Part shown: in pieces, positions 1-5,526 of the stretch | How the letters are laid out: every line of letters starts with the position of its first letter | How positions within the stretch are numbered: position 1 is the first letter of the stretch | NCBI GenBank assembly: GCA_029938185.1 | Contig: JAOZVK010000267.1 | Location: 1 to 7,828, forward strand | Direction of reading: 5' to 3' | Length of the DNA: 7,828 bases | Source: Bacteroidales bacterium | GTDB lineage: Bacteria; Bacteroidota; Bacteroidia; Bacteroidales; JAOZVK01 | Translations under genes and position numbers: made by a program | The notes under the pieces: generated by a model | What the model saw: only the letters and a program-made list of their open reading frames with translations | The model's database searches: none | Told to the model about the DNA's origin: nothing

Positions 1-3
1 ATT

Positions 4-411
4 ATGACAGTAGAAGTTTTAAAAACAAAATCAAAAGAAGAAATTTTTGAATTCATCCGTAAACAACTTAAATTTAATACAAAGTTATCGGAACAATTCA
101 GACACATTGATAACGAAAAATTTAAAAAAGAACACAGACGTTTTGAAATGTCTGGTTATGAAAGTGCAAAAGGTAAATGCACTCTTTTTAATTCTGCAAT
201 ATTGAATGAATTCGCTTATCTTGGAATTTACGATTATACTTCGTATTTATTTCTTGATTTTTATAAAGGAATACCTACACTATATCTAAAATATTTCAAT
301 GAAGATGATAATCATGAATTTGAATATAGTGGCTACGGAACAGTTGAAATTATTTACAATATTTTCGATAAAACGATTTTTTCAGGAAAACAAGAAAGAA
401 GACGATATTAA
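4..411 (+). CDS. Hypothetical protein, 135 aa, family not recognised
   Basis: I do not recognise this protein. It reads as a soluble, charged, aromatic-rich polypeptide with a lysine- and glutamate-rich N-terminal helix-like part (about residues 9-45) and a tyrosine/phenylalanine-rich part with alternating hydrophobics (about residues 70-125) that looks like beta strands. No signal peptide or membrane segment is visible. The ATG lies three bases from the window edge, so the true start could be further upstream. The C-terminus is suspicious: it ends in a short basic tail (GKQERRRY) just after a run of six T at 377-382. Removing one T would instead continue in a charged helical tail (QENKKEDDIKKIINLKKINY) to a TAG at 443-445. 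It precedes res by 89 bases on the same strand. Whether it belongs to the restriction locus is unknown. Confidence 0.6.
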   Translation: MTVEVLKTKSKEEIFEFIRKQLKFNTKLSEQFRHIDNEKFKKEHRRFEMSGYESAKGKCTLFNSAILNEFAYLGIYDYTSYLFLDFYKGIPTLYLKYFNEDDNHEFEYSGYGTVEIIYNIFDKTIFSGKQERRRY

Positions 412-500
412 GAAAATTATTAATCTTAAAAAAATAAATTATTAGCTGATAGATAAATAATGTACACAACATTAACTAAAAAAACAAGAAATCACTAAAA

Positions 501-3161
501 ATGGAAGAAAAAATAATAAATCCTTTTGAAATAATGCCACCAGAAAACAGATGGCGACCAACAAAAGAACAACAAGAGTTGTTTGGCGAAGCTACCGAAA
601 AATTAATGCCACCACTTGTCGAAAAAATACGACAAGCAGTTTATGAATGGAGATTGAATAAATATAAAGGTGCTACCGAAACATCAAAACAACTATTAAA
701 TTTTTGGTTTGAGCAAAAACATGATAAGACAGTTTATGATATTCAGCAATATTTTTTCTTGCAACGTGAAGCCATCGAAAGCATAATCTATATGTATGAA
801 GTTGCCAAAGCATTAGACAAATACGAAATGATGCGTTTTGACAGTTCCGAAAGAATTACAACAGGAATGTTTCCTGAAAATTGGACAAGATATGTAATAA
901 AAGCGGCAACAGGTTCTGGGAAAACTAAAATAATGGTTTTGGCAATTGTTTGGTCTTATTTTAATAAACTCTATGAAAAAAATTCAACACTTTCTAAAAA
1001 TCAGCTCGTTATAGCACCAAACATAATTGTTCTGAACCGCTTAAAAAAAGATTTTGAAGGTTTAAAAGCATTTAAAAAAGACCCTGCAATACCCGAAAAT
1101 GGTTATTTTGACCAAAACTGGAAAAATGATTTTAAACCAATAATACATTTTCAAGATGAATTAAAACCAATTTCCGACGACGGAAATATTTTTCTTACCA
1201 ATATACACCGTGTTTATTTAACAGATACAGAACCAACACAAGAAGAATACTATTTGGGCAACAAACCAAAATCTGATGCCGATAAAGCAAAAGGTTTAGA
1301 CCTTGGCAAAATTCTAAGAAGCACAAAAATAAAAGATATTGTAGTGCTTAACGATGAAGCTCATCACATTCACGACCCAAAAATGCAATGGTTCAAAAGC
1401 ATTCAAGACATAAACAACCAACTAAAACTAAAACAAGGTAAAAACATTTCTGTTCAAATAGATTTTACTGCAACACCAAAACATACAAACGGCTCTATTT
1501 TTGTGCAAACAATTTCTGATTTTCCGCTTGTAGAAGCTATTAATCAAAATATTGTAAAATCACCCGTGCTGCCCGATGAAAAGTCTCGGTCGCAACTTAA
1601 AGAAAAAATATCTTCAAAATTTACCGAAAGATACAGAGAGTTTATTGGATTAGGAGTTCACGAATGGAAACTACAATACGAAGAATTTAAGTCGCAAAAA
1701 ACACCTCTTTTATTTATAATGACTACCAATACAAAAGAAGCAGACGAAACTAAAGAATTTCTTGAAAAAGAATATGAAATTTTAAAAGATGCGGTTCTTG
1801 TAATTCATACAAACCAAAGCGGTGATATTAAAGAAACAGGAACTTCTAAAAAAGACAAAGAAAAACTCGAAAAACTTAGAAAAGCAGCCGACAATGTAGA
1901 TAGTCCAAACTCGCCATACAAAGCAATTGTGTCGGTAATGATGCTTCGTGAAGGTTGGGACGTGCGGAATGTTTCCACAATAGTAGGCTTGCGACCTTAT
2001 AAATCAAAAGCCAAAATTTTGCCCGAACAAACGCTCGGCAGAGGTCTCAGAAAAATGTTTGGCTTTAATATTAAAGAAGAACTTGTAGTAGTAGGTTCGC
2101 CGGCTTTTATCGAATTTGTGGAAGAAATTAAAAAAAACGGTGTAAAACTTGGCTATCGTTCGATGGGTGGTGAAAATAAAAAGAAAAACTCTATTCTTAT
2201 CGAAATTGACAAAGAAAATAAAAAGAAAGATATAGAAATGCTAAATATAGTGTTGCCTGTTCTTTCGCCACGTATTTACAGAGATTTTAAAGACCTTTCT
2301 AAAATTGATGAAAACAGCATTGCTATAAAAACATTAAAACTTAAAAAATTCTCTGACAAAGAGTTGAAAAAAATTGTTTTCAGAGATATTAATAACAAAA
2401 TTTCGCACATTACAGAATATTCCGATACTGTGCCTGATTATAGAAATGTAGTTAAATTCTTCACAAATAACATATTACAATCGGTAAGAATGTTCAGCGG
2501 ATTTGAACAATTATATCCAAAAGTTGAGAATTTTATTAAAACTATCCTTTTTGGCAAAGAAGTAAAATTATCCGACGCACAAACAATAAAAAACCTTGCC
2601 GAACCCAAAGCAAAAAAAATAATTTACGATACATTCAAAACTTTAATAGACAAACAAACAATAAAAGACAATAAAACAGCAAAATTAAAAAGTAAAATAC
2701 ACATTACCGAAGCAAAACCTTTTTTTGCCGACAGTAAAAAGTTTTTACCGCCCACAAAAAGTGCTTTTAATAAAATAATTGGCGATAGTGATTTTGAACT
2801 CGATTTTGCCGCTTTCCTTGATACAAGCCCTGATATTATTTCCTTTGCCAAAAATTATTTATCGCTCAATTTCAGAATGGAATATCAAGGAGAAGACGGA
2901 AACCTGCACGATTATTATCCTGATTTCTTTGTAAAAGAAAACGAAAATACAATTTATATTATTGAAACAAAAGGACGTGAAGACCTTGATGATATTCGCA
3001 AAATTGCACGACTAAAAACTTGGTGCGAAGACGTAAATAATTTGCAAAACGAAATAAAATACATTCCGATATACATAAAACAGAAAAATTGGGACAAATA
3101 CCGTGAAGATATTCGTAAATTTGCAGATATAAAGAAATTGTTTAAAATCAAGAAAGTTTAA
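501..3161 (+). CDS. res: Type III-like restriction subunit Res (SF2 helicase with PD-(D/E)XK nuclease)
   Basis: An 886-residue ATP-dependent DNA translocase/endonuclease that would cleave DNA lacking the partner methylation, acting in the cytoplasm in complex with Mod. Visible motifs in order: Walker A ATGSGKT at 136-142, DEAH box at 285-288, TATP (motif III) at 323-326, motif V region MMLREGWDVRNV at 480-491, and motif VI QTLGRGLRK at 510-518. The C-terminal nuclease has E766, PDF at 807-809 and ETKG at 822-825 (D808, E822 and K824 as likely catalytic residues). Length and domain order match type III Res proteins. The ATG at 501 gives a plausible N-terminus (INPFEIMPPENRWRPTKEQ); no clear Shine-Dalgarno or promoter is seen. 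The stop shares one base with the next ATG (TAATG), so translation of the two genes is probably coupled. The last 100 bases before the final five codons are repeated downstream of the next gene. Family assignment is firm; pairing with the methyltransferase at 5527 is inferred from context. Confidence 0.93.
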   Translation: MEEKIINPFEIMPPENRWRPTKEQQELFGEATEKLMPPLVEKIRQAVYEWRLNKYKGATETSKQLLNFWFEQKHDKTVYDIQQYFFLQREAIESIIYMYEVAKALDKYEMMRFDSSERITTGMFPENWTRYVIKAATGSGKTKIMVLAIVWSYFNKLYEKNSTLSKNQLVIAPNIIVLNRLKKDFEGLKAFKKDPAIPENGYFDQNWKNDFKPIIHFQDELKPISDDGNIFLTNIHRVYLTDTEPTQEEYYLGNKPKSDADKAKGLDLGKILRSTKIKDIVVLNDEAHHIHDPKMQWFKSIQDINNQLKLKQGKNISVQIDFTATPKHTNGSIFVQTISDFPLVEAINQNIVKSPVLPDEKSRSQLKEKISSKFTERYREFIGLGVHEWKLQYEEFKSQKTPLLFIMTTNTKEADETKEFLEKEYEILKDAVLVIHTNQSGDIKETGTSKKDKEKLEKLRKAADNVDSPNSPYKAIVSVMMLREGWDVRNVSTIVGLRPYKSKAKILPEQTLGRGLRKMFGFNIKEELVVVGSPAFIEFVEEIKKNGVKLGYRSMGGENKKKNSILIEIDKENKKKDIEMLNIVLPVLSPRIYRDFKDLSKIDENSIAIKTLKLKKFSDKELKKIVFRDINNKISHITEYSDTVPDYRNVVKFFTNNILQSVRMFSGFEQLYPKVENFIKTILFGKEVKLSDAQTIKNLAEPKAKKIIYDTFKTLIDKQTIKDNKTAKLKSKIHITEAKPFFADSKKFLPPTKSAFNKIIGDSDFELDFAAFLDTSPDIISFAKNYLSLNFRMEYQGEDGNLHDYYPDFFVKENENTIYIIETKGREDLDDIRKIARLKTWCEDVNNLQNEIKYIPIYIKQKNWDKYREDIRKFADIKKLFKIKKV
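3046..3145 (+). repeat. 100-bp direct repeat, copy A (inside the res 3' end)
   Basis: Matches 4301-4400 at 97 of 100 positions, with an offset of exactly 1255 bases. The mismatches are at 3068 (G versus A), 3071 (A versus T) and 3108 (G versus A). In the res frame the first two are synonymous (Pro, Ile) and the third changes Asp to Asn. The similarity stops sharply at both ends. After copy A, res continues with a variant tail (KIKKV) directly joined to the yhcG-like start codon. Confidence 0.95.
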
Positions 3162-4294
3162 TGACAGATAACAAACATAATATTGTAATAGAAACACACT
3201 TTGAACAAGTGCATTCCATTATACACCTGCATCGCTCACGAGCGTTGAAAGTTGTAAATAATGAGAGTTTATTAACTTGTTGGAATGTTGGACAATACGT
3301 TTCCGAAAAATTAAATAAAACTCAATGGGGAAGCAAAGTTGTAACTCAACTTTCGGAATATTTGAGAACCAAAGACCCAAGCCTCAAAGGATATAGCCGA
3401 AGCAGTATTTATAATATGGTTGCTTTTTTCGAGAGCTATTCTTCGGAGAAGTTTACACAACTTTTATCATCATTAAAAACCAACAACGAATTTGTCCAGA
3501 CAAATTCCGGACAATTATATACAGATGATAATCAGGCAAATGAAATTGTGCAGACAAATTCTGCACAATTTATTCAGAACAAAAAAATGGCAAAAATCCT
3601 GCTAACAGTTAATTGGAGTATTCATGTTGAAATCTTGAATAAATGTAAGTTAATAGAGCAAAATGTGTTTTATATGCTATATGCTCAAAGAGAACGATTA
3701 AATTATCGTGAATTACAAAGAGCCATAAAAACCAATGCCTTTGAACATATCGTTAAAACAGAAAATAACCAATCCACAGGAATGGAAACGGCATATCCAA
3801 AATCAAATTATTTATTTAAAGATGTAGCTTATCTTGATTTTTTAGGGCTGCCGCAAAAACACAGCGAAAAACGCCTACAAAATAGTATTCTTGAAAATAT
3901 GCGAGATTTTATACTCGAATTGGGTAAAGATTTTCTTTTTATAGGGCAGGAATATCCGCTAAAAGTGGGAAACAAAACGTTTAAAATTGATTTGCTGTTT
4001 TTTCACAGAGCTTTACAGTGTTTGGTGGCAATTGAACTGAAAACAACCGAATTTGAACCTGCTTTTATGGGACAATTAGAATTTTACCTCGAAGCATTGG
4101 ATAACGATGTAAAACGGAGCAACGAAAACCCTTCAATTGGCATTTTGCTTTGTCAAGAAACAAACAGAGAAATTGTAAAATATGCTTTAAACAGAAGTTT
4201 AAGCCCCACAATGATTGCAAAATACGAGCGTGAACTTATTCCGAAAGAAGTTTTGCAAAAATCATTAAATGAATTTTTTAATTTTATTAAATAA
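3161..4294 (+). CDS. yhcG: YhcG/DUF1016-type PD-(D/E)XK nuclease domain protein
   Basis: A 377-residue protein with the two-part layout of the YhcG (DUF1016) family. The N-terminal DNA-binding-like part has W41-N-V-G44 followed by Q55-W56-G57 and a 'LKGYSRSSIYNM' segment, matching the family pattern. The hinge is followed by NWS at 151-153. The C-terminal nuclease has D277 (KIDLLFFH), E292-L-K294 (AIELKT) and Q305 (GQLEFYL), so the catalytic set looks intact. The family is found near restriction-modification loci; its exact biochemical role is not settled. The ATG overlaps the res stop by one base, implying co-expression with Res. The hinge contains a duplicated motif (EFVQTNSGQL at 110-119, EIVQTNSAQF at 128-137). 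Only six bases separate its stop from a second copy of the res 3' end, so the gene looks like an insert into that end. The gene symbol is by family only. Confidence 0.88.
   Translation: MTDNKHNIVIETHFEQVHSIIHLHRSRALKVVNNESLLTCWNVGQYVSEKLNKTQWGSKVVTQLSEYLRTKDPSLKGYSRSSIYNMVAFFESYSSEKFTQLLSSLKTNNEFVQTNSGQLYTDDNQANEIVQTNSAQFIQNKKMAKILLTVNWSIHVEILNKCKLIEQNVFYMLYAQRERLNYRELQRAIKTNAFEHIVKTENNQSTGMETAYPKSNYLFKDVAYLDFLGLPQKHSEKRLQNSILENMRDFILELGKDFLFIGQEYPLKVGNKTFKIDLLFFHRALQCLVAIELKTTEFEPAFMGQLEFYLEALDNDVKRSNENPSIGILLCQETNREIVKYALNRSLSPTMIAKYERELIPKEVLQKSLNEFFNFIK
3488..3516 (+). repeat. Hairpin-forming direct repeat 1 within the yhcG-like gene
   Basis: A 29-base unit that recurs 54 bases (18 codons) downstream with 4 mismatches. 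It contains the inverted pair TTGTCC (3492-3497) and GGACAA (3509-3514) around an 11-base loop. It encodes EFVQTNSGQ and part of the next codon. Confidence 0.7.
3542..3570 (+). repeat. Hairpin-forming direct repeat 2 within the yhcG-like gene
   Basis: Second 29-base unit. It contains the perfect inverted pair AATTGTGC (3544-3551) and GCACAATT (3563-3570) around an 11-base loop differing from the first loop only in its last base. Two of the four differences from unit 1 (3496 C to 3550 G, and 3510 G to 3564 C) fall on facing stem positions and preserve pairing. Confidence 0.7.
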
Positions 4295-4300
4295 CCTGAA

Positions 4301-4407
4301 AAAACGAAATAAAATACATTCCAATTTACATAAAACAGAAAAATTGGGACAAATACCGTGAAAATATTCGTAAATTTGCAGATATAAAGAAATTGTTTAA
4401 TCTTTAA
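4301..4407 (+). pseudogene. Orphan res 3' end (direct repeat copy B plus native stop)
   Basis: 4301-4400 is the second copy of the 100-bp repeat. Read in the corresponding frame from 4303 it gives the end of Res (beginning NEIKYIPIYIKQ), then KKLFNL and a TAA at 4405-4407. It has no start codon or upstream body of its own, so it is a remnant, not a gene. Intact frame, mostly synonymous differences and its own stop codon indicate the tail of a second res allele left behind when the yhcG-containing segment joined the locus. It fills most of the 4295-4418 gap; nothing else was seen there. Confidence 0.85.
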
Positions 4408-4418
4408 AAATAAAAATT

Positions 4419-4661
4419 ATGCTACAAACTATAAATAAAAATACAATTCGTGAGCAACTTTTATATGAGGTAAATCACTCTAATCCCGAAGTATTAGAAC
4501 TATTTTATAATTATATACAAGTTCTTAAAAAATCTTTGCAAAAAGAAAAAAAAGAAGAACATCATCTATCTAAATATGCAGGTATATTAACCCATGAAGA
4601 AGGGCAAGAAATGATAGATTGTATTAATCGTGAATTTAATAATATTGAAGGAGAATGGTAA
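4419..4661 (+). CDS. vapB: VapB-like antitoxin of a PIN-domain toxin
   Basis: An 80-residue protein that would bind and neutralise the adjacent PIN-domain ribonuclease and probably repress the pair's own transcription. The N-terminal half (about residues 5-45) is helical and could dimerise; I do not see a clear DNA-binding motif. A lysine/glutamate linker leads to a C-terminal tail with the pattern LTHEEGQEMIDCINREFNN followed by IEGEW, which resembles the toxin-blocking tails of short antitoxins paired with VapC. The stop overlaps the toxin start (ATGGTAA at 4655-4661), the usual arrangement for such pairs and a sign of translational coupling. No promoter motif was recognised upstream, where the res remnant lies. 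Family assignment rests on size, tail and neighbour. Confidence 0.8.
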   Translation: MLQTINKNTIREQLLYEVNHSNPEVLELFYNYIQVLKKSLQKEKKEEHHLSKYAGILTHEEGQEMIDCINREFNNIEGEW

Positions 4662-5038
4662 CAGCAATAGACACAAATACAGCAGTTGAATTTTTTCGCA
4701 ATAACAAAGAGCTTATTGAAAAAATATCAGCTTATAAAACCATATATTTACCAATTACAGTTGTTGGCGAATTACTGTTTGGTGCTTTAAATTCTGCAAA
4801 AAGCAAAGAAAAATTAGCAGAAACACGAAATTTTATTAACGATTGTAAAATATTGAACATAAATTACATTGTTGCAGAAAAATATGCCCAAATAAGAGAA
4901 AATTTAAAAAGAAAAGGAAAACCAATACCCGAAAATGATATTTGGATAGCAGCAACTTGTAGTGCAAGCAATATTTCGCTGATTACAAACGACAAACATT
5001 TCAATAATATTGACAAAAAGTTTTTACAAACACTATAA
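4655..5038 (+). CDS. vapC: VapC-type PIN-domain toxin ribonuclease
   Basis: A 127-residue PIN-domain protein, full length for VapC. The acidic metal-binding residues expected of an active site are visible: D6 in AIDTN, E39 in VVGELLFG, D95 in PENDIWIAA, and D113 in ITNDKHF. VapC enzymes are Mg2+-dependent endoribonucleases that cleave tRNA or rRNA and arrest growth when the antitoxin is lost; the target here cannot be read from sequence. The start at 4655 overlaps the antitoxin stop by seven bases. The pair lies between the halves of the restriction-modification locus, where it may stabilise the locus against loss. The stop codon TAA at 5036-5038 lies inside the first 14-base unit of the following repeat block, so this block begins exactly at the end of the gene. 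Confidence 0.9.
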   Translation: MVTAIDTNTAVEFFRNNKELIEKISAYKTIYLPITVVGELLFGALNSAKSKEKLAETRNFINDCKILNINYIVAEKYAQIRENLKRKGKPIPENDIWIAATCSASNISLITNDKHFNNIDKKFLQTL

Positions 5039-5096
5039 ATTTTGAATTATAAATTTTGAATTATAAATTATGGATTATGAATTTTGAATTATGAAT
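5034..5096 (+). repeat. 14-bp tandem repeat, 4.5 copies, left flank of the four-helix-bundle gene
   Basis: Units of TATAAATTTTGAAT start at 5034 and 5048 (identical), 5062 (two changes) and 5076 (one change), followed by a half unit at 5090-5096. The right end, TGAATTATGAAT at 5085-5096, is the exact reverse complement of ATTCATAATTCA at 5479-5490 and 5500-5511, so the gene between is bracketed by inverted AT-rich repeats. The block contains both candidate start codons of that gene. Confidence 0.85.
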
Positions 5097-5455
5097 GTGA
5101 TAAAAAAAGAGAATATAATAAAAGAAAAAAGCTTTGGTTTGCCGTAAGAATTGTAAACTTATACAAATATATAATTGATACAAAAAAAGAATATGTAATA
5201 AATAAACAGTTATTACGGTCGGGAACTTCTATTGGGGCAAATACAAGAGAAGCTTTAAACGCTGAAAGCACAAAAGATTTCATTCATAAATTAGCAATTG
5301 CACAAAAAGAAGCTGACGAAACTCTATATTGGTTAGAACTTTTAAATGAAACAAAATATATAAATGAAAACGAATTTAACTCTATGCACAACGATTGCTC
5401 AGAACTTTTGAAAATAATAAAAAGTATAATTATCACAACTAAAAAGAAATTATGA
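5084..5455 (+). CDS. Four-helix-bundle protein (23S rRNA intervening-sequence protein family), 5' end apparently frameshifted
   Basis: The open frame gives 123 residues from a TTG at 5084. Family signatures are clear: FAVRIVNLYKY at 19-29, LLRSGTSIGANTREA at 43-57 and KEADETLYWLELL at 75-87, all predicted helices. Proteins of this family were first noted inside intervening sequences of 23S rRNA genes, are related to the Avd accessory protein of diversity-generating retroelements, and have no settled function. The N-terminus is odd. This frame has no ATG upstream of the conserved core and begins MNYECDKKREYNKRKKLW. The neighbouring frame from ATG 5091 reads MNVIKKENIIKEKSFG, which resembles the usual family start, then hits TAA at 5145. 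One missing base around 5133-5138 would join the two. It is therefore either a frameshifted gene or one started from TTG with an altered N-terminus. It sits within AT-rich repeats, between vapC and mod. Confidence 0.75.
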   Translation: MNYECDKKREYNKRKKLWFAVRIVNLYKYIIDTKKEYVINKQLLRSGTSIGANTREALNAESTKDFIHKLAIAQKEADETLYWLELLNETKYINENEFNSMHNDCSELLKIIKSIIITTKKKL

Positions 5456-5519
5456 ATTAGTAATTAGTAATTAGTAAAATTCATAATTCATAATTAAAAA
5501 TTCATAATTCATAATTAAA
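5454..5519 (+). repeat. AT-rich tandem repeats, right flank of the four-helix-bundle gene
   Basis: Three 7-base units at 5454-5474 (GAATTAG then TAATTAG twice) are followed by two perfect 21-base units at 5478-5498 and 5499-5519, each containing ATTCATAATTCA. That motif is the reverse complement of the right end of the repeat block before the gene. The block fills the gap before mod, leaving no recognisable promoter there. Confidence 0.85.
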
Positions 5520-5526
5520 AAAAAAT

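Noticed and set aside
412..500. Promoter for res
   Set aside because: No TAnnTTTG or sigma-70-like pair could be found, and the stretch is simple A/T-rich sequence.
2624..3197. Open frames on the minus strand across the res 3' end
   Set aside because: They lie opposite a strongly supported coding region, have no recognisable motif and are explained by AT-rich codon use of res.
4301..4407. A small independent gene of about 35 codons
   Set aside because: It has no start codon and is 97% identical to the res end, so it is better explained as a remnant.
5034..5519. CRISPR-like or diversity-generating retroelement signal
   Set aside because: The repeats are short, low-complexity and tandem without unique spacers. 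Although the family is related to Avd, there is no reverse transcriptase and no template/variable repeat pair.
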